Source: Streptomyces sp. CBMA123 (GTDB lineage: Bacteria; Actinomycetota; Actinomycetes; Streptomycetales; Streptomycetaceae). Taken from it: DNA of 64,000 bases. Below are positions 43,710-54,400 of this stretch, in pieces. The stretch's first letter is position 1. Each line of letters starts with the position of its first letter. The DNA is taken from NCBI RefSeq assembly GCF_014596465.1, contig NZ_MECK01000610.1, positions 1-64,000 on the forward strand. Direction: 5' to 3'. The notes below the pieces were generated by a model. That model was given only the letters and a program-made list of their open reading frames with translations, was not told the DNA's origin and did no database searches. A program made the position numbers and the translations under genes.

Positions 43710-43746
43710 GCCGGCTGACCTGGCGTCTTCCGCCAGGTCAGCCGGC
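43710..43746. terminator. Stem-loop terminator of the FG-GAP/lectin-type gene
   Basis: Arms at 43710-43725 and 43731-43746 form a perfect 16-bp stem with loop tcttc, 21 bp after the stop of the minus-strand gene. The NUDIX gene runs toward it from the other side. Confidence 0.75.
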
Positions 43747-43766
43747 TTCGTTCCTCTGGTTGGTGG

Positions 43767-46700
43767 TTAGACCTGGTACCAGGAGCGGAAGTCTGCCCCC
43801 GCTGCGGGCTGGTCGATGGCCCAGGTGGTGCCGGCTGCGTCGGTGGTGGTGACGATCATGGCTCCGTTGTCGGAGAGCATGACGCGGGGGTCGCCGGCGA
43901 AGATCATGCTCGGGTCGCCGAGGTACGCGCCGGCGCTGAATCCGGTGGTCGGGCCGCCTTGACCGAACAGTGCGATGTGTCCGTTGACGGTGCGGGCGAC
44001 GATGTTGACCGTGCCGCCTGCTCCGGCGGACAGCACGATGCTGGTGGCACCGCCCGTGCCGCCGTTGAGACTGATCCGGTACCAGCTGCGGAAGTCGGTT
44101 CCGGGGCCGGACTGGTCGATGGCCCAGACGTCGCCGTTGACGTCGATGGCGGCCACGATCATGCCACCGCTCGCCGCCACGGTGACGCTGGGGTCGCCCG
44201 CGAAGACGGGCGAGTTGCCGCCGAGGTAGGTGCCGGTGCCGAATGCGCTCGTGGGGCCGCTCTGCCCGAAGTAGGCGATGTGCCCGTTGGTGGTGCGAGC
44301 GAACACGTTGGTGGTGCCGCCGGCCCCAGGGGACAGCACGGAGGCGGTTCGCCCGGTGAGGCCTCCTGCGATGCTGATCTTGTTCCAGGCCGCGAACGGC
44401 GATCCGGCGGCCGACTGGTTGGTCGCCCACAGGTCGCCCGCCGTGTCGACGGCGGTGACGATCATGCCGCCGTTGGTGGCGAGACTGACGGCGGGGTCCT
44501 GGGCGAACACCGGCGCGGAGCTGCCGACCGCTACGGCGGGGCTGAAGGACGCGTCGGGGCTGGTCTGGGCGTAGTCGACGATCTGGCCGGTGCGGGTGCG
44601 GGCGAAGATATGGACGGTGCCTCCGGCGGCCGGCGACAGGATGGACGCCGGGTCGCCGGTGTGGCGGCCCTGGCCGCTAAGCGCGTACCAGTTGCGGAAA
44701 CCGGCGGTGGTGTTCACCTGGTTGGTCGCCCACAGGCTTCCGTCGGCGGTGACCTTCACCGCGACGAGCGTGCCGTTGGCGGCACGCGTCATGGCGGTGG
44801 CCGGGCTCCGCAGGCTCTGCCCGCCGTCGAGCGCGGTGGTGGTGTGCAGGTCGCCCCGGGAGGCCAGACGCGGAAGGCCGAGCCCGGTGGGCGTGCCCGG
44901 GTAGGTGAGCAGGCAGCCGGTGGGGCAGGTGGTGGTCTGCGCGGTCCCGTCGGCGGTGTAGTACGTCACTGTGGCGGTGGCATCGGCTGGAGTGGCCGCG
45001 ACGACGTCGCCGACGGTGTGTCCCGGGGTCGGAGTGAACACGGAGTAGCCACGGCCGCTGTCGGTGACGCTTCCGTACAGGTTGCCGGGTGAGGTGATCA
45101 GCGGCCGGTGCTGCGGGTCGAAACCCTTGGCGTAGAGCGCGCCGGTGGCCGGGTTGCCGACCTGGTACCCGCCTCCGTCGGCGCTGCGGGTACCGAGGAC
45201 CAGCCGGATGTTTCCGTAGTCGCCGCCACCGGGATCGGTGGTGTTGCGCCGGGCGAGCAGGTCGGGGATGCCGTCCCCGTTGACGTCACCCGGGGCGAGG
45301 ACGTCGTAGTCGCTCCAGCCGGCGGGTGAGATGACGACGCCCGGCTTGAGCTGGGTGGTGCCTGTTTCGGCGGCGAGCGGTCCGGCGTCGGTGCCGCTGT
45401 AGAGCACGAGGGCGTCGCCGTCCTTGGTGATCAGGTCGCTGCCGGGCTTGCCGTCGAGGTTGCCGGCGGCGACGATCTGACTGGTACTGGACCAGTCGCC
45501 TCCGCCGGGGTGGAGCAGCTCGGTGCGCCGGGACTCGTCCGGGGCGCCCATGCCGTTGCCGGGGTAGAGGTAGAGCCTGCTGCCCTGCTTGACCAGGAAG
45601 TCCTCGTAGCCGTCCTTGGTCTGGCCGGGAGTCTGGCTGATGAAGTCACCGCGGTGGGTGATCAGGGCTCCGGACCAGCCAGGGGTGGCGACGGTCCGGG
45701 GCTGGTCGAAGGTGCCGTCGCCGCGGCCGGGGTAGAGGACGAGGTCGCCGGTGCTGGTGGCGGCCACCAGGTCGGCGTACCCGTCGCCGGTGAGGTCGCC
45801 GGGCCGGTCACCGTCGAGAGTCGGGTCGGTGGCGTCGTGGACGAAGTGGTTCTTGGCCGTGGTGATCAGTGTCGTGCTGGAGTTGGGACCGCCGTCCGTT
45901 CCGTCGTAGGGGGAGAGGTTGCCGGCCTTGTCCATGGCCTGGACTGTGAGCCGGTTGGTCGGCCACATGGTGGGGGTCACGGAGACGGTGGCGGTGCCGT
46001 CCGGACCGGCGTCAGCCCAGGTGCCGCCGCAGCCTTGGTTGACCACAGGGAGGGGCTTGTTGAGGGAGTAGCAGAAGCCCTTCAGGCCGAACTGGTCGCT
46101 GGAGGCGAACTTGAGCGTGCGCTGTGTGCGCGGCGGTACCTCGCCGACGTCGATGCTGTGGCCGTCCGCGGCGGTGACGGTCGGCTTGGTCGGTGGTGTG
46201 CGGTCGACGTTGAAGCCGCAGTCGCGGCCGAAGCCCGTGACGGCGAGGCCGTCCTCGGCCTGGACGTGCCACTTGTAGCGGCCTCCGTCACGCAGGCTGT
46301 CGGCGCTGATCCTCGTGATGGCCCAGGTGCCGCTGGGGGCCTCCGCCCAGACCGGGGGGAAGGCCTGCCCGCTGTCGTGGTCCCAGGCCTCGAACTTGGC
46401 TTTCACATAGCCGTCGGGGTCGGAGATCTTGGCGGTCAGGACGATGTCGTTGCGTCCGATGGTGGGCCAGGCGGCGGGGTCGCTGACGCACGGCACGTTG
46501 ACGTTGCCGCTGCTGCCGGGCGTCCACTGGCCTTCCCAGGCCGCGTAGTCGTCGAGCGAGGGCGGGTGGTTGTAGGTGACTTCCAGGTACGGGTTGTTCT
46601 TGAAGCGCTTGTAGCTGTTGTGGTTGCCGAGGTAGTTGTCAGGGGTGCGCAGCCCGAGGGTGAAGCTGTCCGCGCCGCTGTTGGCGACTCCCTGGACGGC

Positions 46701-48098
46701 CTCGCGCAGGGCGTCGGTGCTGAAGTCCTGGCCCTGGACTCCGGGGCAGTAGGTGGGGTTGCCGTGGGCGAAGGCCTGGGCGGCCAGGATCCGGTCCCAG
46801 GAGGCCTGACGGTTCCAGGTGGGTGTCGTGGAGTTGATGGGGCCGGTCACCCACAGTTCGGTGTTGCCCGCCGCGGCTGGGTCGCAGCCCCAGGAGTGGG
46901 TCTCGTCGACATGGAAGGTCGCCGACAGGATCGTGGAGCCCGCCAGGCCGCGGGTGTTCATCTCGAAGTAGGAGCGCGTGTTGCCGCTGCCGTTGTAGCC
47001 CACGCGAGGTTCGTCCGGTGGGTTGTCCGAGTGCCAGCCGTCCCCGTTGGGGTAGGCGGCGTCCGGTGTGGCGGAGAAGACGACCGCCCACCGGTTGCGC
47101 CAGCCGTCGGTGAACGTCGGGTCGATGACCACGGGGAAGACGGTGTTCGGGTCGTGGAGGAGCCCGGGGTCGGGAGTCAGTCGCAGCGAGTCCGGGCTGA
47201 CATGCGTGGTCATCGTCTTCGGCGCGTGCTCGGCGGCACCGGGGCTGACCGGGTCCGGTACGGGGGCACTGTCGGCGGACTGCGCGGCTGATGCCAGCGC
47301 GACCTTGGCCATCGGTGAGGGGGCAGCGGTGGTGGGCTGGGGTGCGTCGGCCGGGGCGTGGGAGTCCCACATGCGCGGAGCCGCTGCCGTGAAGACCGCA
47401 CGGCCGCTGTTGTCGGATGCGGCGATCTGGCCGTCCGGGCCGCTGTTCAGGGTGATGCCCGTGGTCTTGAGGCCGTAGGTGATCTGGGCCAGGCGGGGGT
47501 CGTCCGCGGCCTGGCGGGTCTTGACGACCAGATGGTGGGCGAAGCCGTCCGCCTCGGCGAGGATCTTCAGGTCCACTCCGGGCAGCACGTCCCGGTACAG
47601 GGCCGTCGTGCCGTCCAGTTCGGGCTGGGGAAGCGCGGCCGGCCAGGTGATGGCGAGCGACTTGCCGTCCTTCGCCATGGTGGCCAGCGGTCCGTTGCCG
47701 CCGGCGGAGAACGTCATGGGGAAGACGGAGGCCCTGGGGGCGATGCTGCCGTCCGGACGGCGCTCCAGGGTGGCGTCGGCTGCCTGCCAGTGTCCGTCGA
47801 CCTTGGCGCGGACCGGCCTCGCGTGGCGACGCCAGGTGAAGCTGCCATCGGGGTTGGCCACGAGATCGGTGGACTCGTCCTGGCGATCCGTGACATCGAC
47901 GGACTTTCCGCTCTGACGTGCTTTCAGAACAGCGGCTTCTTCAAGCGTGTTCGCTTGATGAGCGGTGGACGGCCTTCCGGTGTCGGCGTGGGCAGGGATC
48001 TGGCCCAGCGTGGCGAAGCTGACGGCGGCTGCGGCGATCAGTGCGGCCACTGACTTCCGGGCGGTTCGCCCTATTCGGTGGGCGTTGTGATGATGCAT
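43767..48098 (-). CDS. Giant secreted FG-GAP protein with C-terminal lectin-like repeats
   Basis: A protein of 1443 residues with AGAAGGGG before the ATG. A signal peptide (AALIAAAAVSFATLGQIPAH) ends near residue 38. Next comes a large N-terminal region typical of streptomycete exoproteins (GVDLKILAEADGFAHHLVVK). A DNRLRE-like domain (about 320-510) has GNTRSYFEMNTRGLAGSTIL. Ig-like segments follow, then FG-GAP/VCBS units with Ca2+-type DGYADLV and DVNGDGIPDLLARRN (about 765-1000). Last are four ~95-residue repeats (about 1090-1443) with MIVTAVDTAGDLWATNQS, resembling tectonin/PLL-type propeller lectins. It is divergent from the RHS toxin across a 359-bp promoter region, suggesting joint use in surface interactions. 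Confidence 0.8.
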   Translation of the reverse strand: MHHHNAHRIGRTARKSVAALIAAAAVSFATLGQIPAHADTGRPSTAHQANTLEEAAVLKARQSGKSVDVTDRQDESTDLVANPDGSFTWRRHARPVRAKVDGHWQAADATLERRPDGSIAPRASVFPMTFSAGGNGPLATMAKDGKSLAITWPAALPQPELDGTTALYRDVLPGVDLKILAEADGFAHHLVVKTRQAADDPRLAQITYGLKTTGITLNSGPDGQIAASDNSGRAVFTAAAPRMWDSHAPADAPQPTTAAPSPMAKVALASAAQSADSAPVPDPVSPGAAEHAPKTMTTHVSPDSLRLTPDPGLLHDPNTVFPVVIDPTFTDGWRNRWAVVFSATPDAAYPNGDGWHSDNPPDEPRVGYNGSGNTRSYFEMNTRGLAGSTILSATFHVDETHSWGCDPAAAGNTELWVTGPINSTTPTWNRQASWDRILAAQAFAHGNPTYCPGVQGQDFSTDALREAVQGVANSGADSFTLGLRTPDNYLGNHNSYKRFKNNPYLEVTYNHPPSLDDYAAWEGQWTPGSSGNVNVPCVSDPAAWPTIGRNDIVLTAKISDPDGYVKAKFEAWDHDSGQAFPPVWAEAPSGTWAITRISADSLRDGGRYKWHVQAEDGLAVTGFGRDCGFNVDRTPPTKPTVTAADGHSIDVGEVPPRTQRTLKFASSDQFGLKGFCYSLNKPLPVVNQGCGGTWADAGPDGTATVSVTPTMWPTNRLTVQAMDKAGNLSPYDGTDGGPNSSTTLITTAKNHFVHDATDPTLDGDRPGDLTGDGYADLVAATSTGDLVLYPGRGDGTFDQPRTVATPGWSGALITHRGDFISQTPGQTKDGYEDFLVKQGSRLYLYPGNGMGAPDESRRTELLHPGGGDWSSTSQIVAAGNLDGKPGSDLITKDGDALVLYSGTDAGPLAAETGTTQLKPGVVISPAGWSDYDVLAPGDVNGDGIPDLLARRNTTDPGGGDYGNIRLVLGTRSADGGGYQVGNPATGALYAKGFDPQHRPLITSPGNLYGSVTDSGRGYSVFTPTPGHTVGDVVAATPADATATVTYYTADGTAQTTTCPTGCLLTYPGTPTGLGLPRLASRGDLHTTTALDGGQSLRSPATAMTRAANGTLVAVKVTADGSLWATNQVNTTAGFRNWYALSGQGRHTGDPASILSPAAGGTVHIFARTRTGQIVDYAQTSPDASFSPAVAVGSSAPVFAQDPAVSLATNGGMIVTAVDTAGDLWATNQSAAGSPFAAWNKISIAGGLTGRTASVLSPGAGGTTNVFARTTNGHIAYFGQSGPTSAFGTGTYLGGNSPVFAGDPSVTVAASGGMIVAAIDVNGDVWAIDQSGPGTDFRSWYRISLNGGTGGATSIVLSAGAGGTVNIVARTVNGHIALFGQGGPTTGFSAGAYLGDPSMIFAGDPRVMLSDNGAMIVTTTDAAGTTWAIDQPAAGADFRSWYQV

Positions 48099-48457
48099 CC
48101 CCTTCTCTTTCTCTGTGGTTCGCAGGCGCCCTCATCATGCAAGCGGGCAGTGACGACCCAGGGGGCATACCGGCGGCTGTGCCCCGCAGGACGGAGAAAT
48201 CGGATACCACATCGTGATCACATGTCACGGAGTGTCAGTCAACCCGTCGGATATCAGCGGACAAGTCGGTCTTTTATGGTGCGGCACTAGTTCGGAATAG
48301 TGTCGGCCGGGATGTGGATGAGTTATGAAAGAGAGATAAAAGACGGGTCAGGTCCAAGTTTTGACAGACCATTGGTACCCGTTCCGTCCGTCGGTCTTGG
48401 TAGCGTCCCGCCGGGTGTGATCGCACCCGCACAAGACGACCAAGAGGAATGAAGCGG
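48099..48457. promoter_or_regulatory. Divergent promoter region between two secreted giants
   Basis: About 360 bp, AT-richer than the surroundings, with no gene. It must hold promoters for both the FG-GAP/lectin-type gene and the RHS gene. A TTGACA at 48361-48366 faces the RHS gene, but no good -10 lies 16-18 nt after it; TAGCGT at 48401 is too far. A shared regulator is possible. Confidence 0.4.
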
Positions 48458-51400
48458 ATGTATCCATCCGACACGGGCGCCTCGCCGGGACCGCGAAAGC
48501 GCCGTTCCGAGGCAATAACACGACCTGTGCTCCGTAAACTCGCGCCCATGGCTGCGACGGCCCTGATAGCCGCTGCCGTACAGATACCCGCCATCGCGGC
48601 GGCTGCCGGCAACGAGTTCAAGCTCCCGCCCGTCCAGCACACCGAGTCCGTTCCGCTGTCCCGGGTCGTGGCGGAACGCCCGGACTCGAAGGCCGCCCAG
48701 CCCCCGACCGCGCCTCCCGCAGCGGCATGGCCGAAGGAAGGGCAGGCCGAAATCGCCCTGCCCCCGACCGCAGCGCAACAGCAGTCCGCCCAGGCGAAGG
48801 CGCCGGGACTGCCGCTGACCGTCACGTCGGTCGGAGCGAGCCCGGCAGCCGGGCAGCAGCCCAAGGTCCGCGTGGCGCTGTCCGACCGAACCGCAGCGGC
48901 CACCGTGGGCCTCGACGGACTCCTCGTCCATCTGCAGCCCGTGGCCGGCAGCGCCGCCCCGGACAAGGCGCGTGTCCAACTGGACTACAAGGCCTTCCGC
49001 GAGTCGTTCGGCGCGGACTGGGGCTCCCGCCTGACCTTCGTCCAGTTGCCGGCATGCGCGCTGACCACCCCGGATCAGCCGCAGTGCCGCACGGCCACGG
49101 CGCTGGCCACCTCGAACGACACCAAGACCGGTACCCTCACGGCCGACGTCGCCGTCGCGGCCGCCGACAGCCAGGCTCATGGTGGCGCGGTCAAGGCGTC
49201 CTTCGCCCAGGCCGCCGACACGTCGGCCGGCGGCGCGACCGTGCTGGCCGCCACGGCCGGTGCCTCGGGCCCCGAGGGCAACTACAAGGCGACGTCGCTG
49301 TCTCCGTCCGGCACCTGGTCGGTGGGCGGCAACACCGGTTCCTTCAACTGGTCCTATCCGATCCAGGTGCCGCCGGCGCCAGGTGGCATGGTGCCCAAGG
49401 TCGCCCTGGGCTACTCGTCCGCGGCCATCGACGGCCGTACCGCGTCCACCAACAACCAGTCCTCCTGGATCGGTGACGGCTGGGACTACAACCCGGGCTT
49501 CATCGAGCGCAGTTACACCGCCTGCGCGGGAGACAAGGGCTCCGGCAACAACGCTCCCGACTCCGGCGGCGACCTGTGCTGGAAGTCCGACAACGCCGCG
49601 GTCTCGCTCAACGGCAACACCTCGGCGCTGGTCCGTGACGATGCCACCGGCACCTGGAAGCTGTCGAACGACGACGGCTCGCGGGTGGAGAAGCTCAACG
49701 GCAACACGTCGGACACCGCCAACGGCGACACCGACAACGAGTACTGGAAGGTGACCACGACCGACGGCACCCAGTACTTCTTCGGCAAGAACCGCCTGCC
49801 CGGATGGAGCGCCGGAAAGCCCGAGACCGGCTCGGCCCTGACCGTCCCGGTGTTCGGCAACCAGCCCGGCGAGCCCGGCTACGCCCCCGCGTTCAAGGAC
49901 TCCTCGCGCGACCGGGCCTGGCGCTGGCAGCTCGACTACGTCGTCGACCCGCACGGCAACGCGCTGGCGTACTTCTACGACCAGGAGAAGAACGCCTACG
50001 CCAAGAACATCGGCGCCGGCACCGGCACGCCCAAGGCCGACGCCGCATACGCCCGCGCCGCCACGCTGAACCACATCGAGTACGGCCACCGCGCGGGCCA
50101 GGTCTACAGCGCCTCCCCGGCCGGCAAGGTCCTCTTCTCCACCGCCGACCGGTGCGTGGCAGCCGACTGCTCCTTCACCAAGGCCAACGCCGCCAACTGG
50201 TACGACACCCCCGTCGACCAGTCCTGCGACCAGAACCAGGACTGCCGCAACGGCGCCCCGACCTTCTGGTCCAAGAAGCGCCTGACCGGCATCACCACCC
50301 AGGCCCTGCAGGGCGACGGCAGCTACAAGGACATCGACGCCTGGAGCCTGGACCAGGACTTCCCCGCCACCGGTGACAGCGGCGGCCGGGCCCTGTGGCT
50401 CAAGACCATCACCCGCACCGCCAAAGCCGGCAGCGCCCAGTCGACCCTGCAGCCCGTGACCTTCGGCGGGGACCTGCGCCCCAACCGGGTCGACTCCGCC
50501 GAGGGCCGCCCCCCGATGAACCGGTACCGGATCAACCGGATCACCTCCGAGACCGGCTCCAACACCGACATCAAGTACAGCGACATCGACTGCGTCGCGG
50601 GATCCCTGCCCGCTCCGGACAGCAACGCCAGGCGCTGCTACCCGTCCTGGTGGACCCCCGAGGGCGCGGTCGACCCGGTCCTCGACTGGTTCCACAAGTA
50701 CCTCGTGGTCACGGTCACCGAGCATGACCTGGTAGCCGGTTCGGGATCCCCCGACAAGGTCACCGGATACGAGTACCTGGACGGCCCCGCCTGGCGGCGC
50801 GACAACTCCGAGTTCACCGCAGACAAGGACCGCACCTGGAACGACTTCCGCGGCTACCAGCGGGTCCGCACCCGCGTCGGTGACTCCAACAAGAGCCTGA
50901 CCGAGACCGTCTACTTCCAGGGCATGGACGGCGACACCCTCGCCAACGGCCAGTCCAGGCCCGTCAATCCGCTCCAGGGCATCAAGGACAGCAACGAACT
51001 CGCCGGCCAAGTCCGTGAGACCATCACCTACGACCAGGACGGCGGTCGGCCCCTCACGAGCACCGTGAGCACTCCCTGGCTCCGCGGCACCGCGAGCCGG
51101 GCGGTGAAGGCCCTGCCGACCAAGGATGGCAAGCCCACCACGACGCTGCCGCCCGAGCCGGGCCGGCCCGAAGCCGCAGCCCTGCCGCCGCTGACCGCCA
51201 CGATGGTCCGCACCGAGAGCGAGACCACCAAGGCGCTCCAGCCGGACGGCAGCACCGCCCGCACGCTCCGCTTGAGCCGCACCTTCGACGACTACGGCCA
51301 GACCAGGACCGTCTCCGACGAGGGCGACACCAACGTCACCGGCGACGAGCAGTGCACCCGCACCACCTACGTCACCCCGGACACCGCCAACTGGCTCATC

Positions 51401-54400
51401 GCCTACCCGCAGTCCGTCCAGACCACCAGCACCCTCTGCTCGACGGACGCCACACCGGCAACGGTCACGAGCGAAGCCAGGACGTCCTACGACGGCCGAC
51501 CGCTCGGCACCGCACCGGAACCGGGCAAGGGCAACGTCACCACGGCGGAGGGCCTCGATCGCTACGACGGCGGCACCCCGCACTACCTCACGGCCACCAC
51601 CACCGCGTACGACCAGTACGGCCGCGTGACCTCCGTCAAGGACGTCAACAACGCGGAGACCACGACGTCCTACACCCCGGCGAGCGGCACCCAGCCCATC
51701 GTCGTCCAGTCCACCAACCCCAAGGGCTTCACGACCACCACCACCTACGACGGCCTGCGCGCCCTGCCGGTGAAGGTCGTCGACGCCAACAACCGCACCA
51801 CCTCCATCGGCTACGACGCCCTCGGCCGCACCACGGCCGTCTGGAACCCGGGCCGGGACAAGAGCGCCTCGCCCAACGCGACGTACACGTACACCATCGA
51901 ACCGGGCAAGCAGCCCGCCATCACGACCAGGACCCTCCTGGAAGGCGGCGACTACCGCACCAGCATCTCCCTGTTCGACGGCCTACTGCGCCCGCGCCAG
52001 GTCCAGGAGGAGGCACACGGCGGCAGCACCGCCCACAACGGCGGCCGCAACATCACCGACAGCTTCTACGACAGCCACGGTCGGGTCTACCGCGCCAACG
52101 CGGCGTACCACGCCGACGGCGCCCCGGAGGCGGCGCTGTGGATCGGACTGGACAACAAGGTCCCGTCCCAGACCGAGACCGAGTTCGACGGCCTCGACCG
52201 GCCGACCGCCAGCATCTTCAAGTCGCTGAACGTCGAGAAGTGGCGCTCCACCACGCGCTACGGCGTGAACTGGGGTGCGACGACCCCGCCTGACGGCGGC
52301 ACCCCCACGCTCACGATCACCGACGCCCACGGGCGCACGTCCGAGGTGCGGCACTACAAGAGCGGAAGCCCGGACTACGACGCGCCGGCCTCGGCGTACG
52401 AGACGCTGAAGTACACGTACAACCCGGCGGGCAAGCTCACCCGGTTCACCGATCCGGCGGGCAACGCCTGGAGCTGGGAGTACGACCTGCTCGGCCGCCA
52501 GACCAAGGCCGTCGACCCGGACAAGGGCACCTCCACCAGCACCTACAACGCGGACGGCACGCTCGCCACCGTCACCGACGCGCGGGGCAAGACGCTCGCG
52601 TACGCCTACGACATCCTGGGCCGCAAGACGGCGATGTTCGACGGCTCCACCAGCGGTCCGAAGCTGGCGGAGTGGGCCTACGACGCCCTCCCGGGAAGCA
52701 ACGGCCTGGCCACCGGCAGCACCCGCTTCGAGAACGGCAAGGCCTACACCACCAGCACCACCGGCTTCGACAGCGCCGGCAAGCCGACCGGGACCGCCGT
52801 CACCATCCCGGACAGCGAAGGACTCCTCACCGGCACCTACACCACCTCACAGACCTACACGCCCGACACCGGACTGGTGGACACCACGACCTATCCCGCC
52901 GGCGGAGGACTCGCGCAGGAGTCCGTCCACCGCAACTACACCGCGCTGGGCCTGCCCACCTCGGTCAGCGGCGGCAGCCGGGTCTACTCCCTCGGCAACC
53001 AGTACTCGCCGACCGGACAGCTCCAGCAGAGCGTCATCGGCAACATCGGATCCAGGGCCGTTCAGACCTACGTGTACGAGGACGCCACCCAGCGCCTCGC
53101 ACTCGCCCAGACCGATCGTGAGGAGTCCCGACCGCAGACACTCGACAAGAAGACCTACACCTACAATCCGGTCGGGAGCATCACCCGAGTCCGCGACGAC
53201 CGCGACGACGCCGCTGTCACGGACACCCAGTGCTACACCTACGACTTCGCCCAGCGCCTGACCAACGCCTGGTCAGCGACCGACGACTGCGTCGCCAAGC
53301 CGACCTCCGGCATCGGCCCCAACGTCGGCGGAGCCGACCCGTACTGGACCAGCTACACCTACGACGCGGCCGGCAACCGCACCCAGGCGACCAACCGCAC
53401 CAGCGGAGCCGCACCCGGGCCGCTGATGGACACCGGCAAGGTCACCTCCGTCGCCATCGCCGGCGACAGCCAGACCGCTTCCGTCGCCATCTCCGACGGT
53501 CAGGTCTACCTCGCCCAGCAGCGCGCCAACGGGACCTGGCGCAACTTCGAGAACCTCCACACCACGACCCAGGCAGGCCCTCTCACCGCCCCGGTCGAAC
53601 ACGTCGCAGCGGCCTGGGCCGACAACACCCTGCAGATCATGGCCGTCGCCGGCGGCAGGATCTGGCACACCCTGCGCAAGGCCGACGGCTCCTGGCAGCC
53701 CTGGGGCGACGTCACCGGCGTCGTCGGGTCCCTGTCCAACCCCAACCAGCTGTCCCTGTCCGCCACCGCCTCCGGACTGGAGGTCCTCACCTTCTCCGAC
53801 GGCGCACTCAGGCACACCCTGCGCAAGCCCGACGGCAACTGGGAAACCTGGGGCAACGTCTACGGCGAGACCGGCAGCCTCACCGGCGCCACCCGCGTCA
53901 CCAGCGCGGCCACCGGCACCGGCCTCGAGGTCATCGTCATCGCGGGCGACAAGCTCTGGCACACCATCCGCAACTCCAGCGGCAGTTGGCAGCGCTGGGG
54001 CGACGTCTACAGCGTCACCGGCTCCCTCAGCACGCCCACCAACCTCACCGCGACCGCCACCGGCGCCGGCCTCGAAGTCGCCGCCATCGCCGGCGGATCC
54101 ATCTGGCACACCGTCCGAAAGCCCGACGCCAGCTGGCAGAGCTGGGGCAACGTCAGCCAGGTCGTCGGCCAGCTCGACCAGCCCACCTCGGCAGCCGTCG
54201 TCAGCTCGGGCGGTGACCTGAAGCTCATCACGGCCGCAGGCGGAGCACTCAACTACACCAAGCGGGCCTACACGACCGGCAGCTGGCTCCCCTGGACGCA
54301 ACTCACCCAGACCACCGAGAACCAGCAGAGCGACCAGAGCCAGCGGACCTCCACCTACCCCGTGCCGGGAGGCACTCGACCCCACGCCCTGTCCCGCGTC

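Noticed and set aside
48361-48406. TTGACA ... TAGCGT as a sigma-70-like promoter for the RHS gene
   Set aside because: Spacing between the hexamers is 34 nt, twice the usual 16-18, so only the -35-like element was noted.
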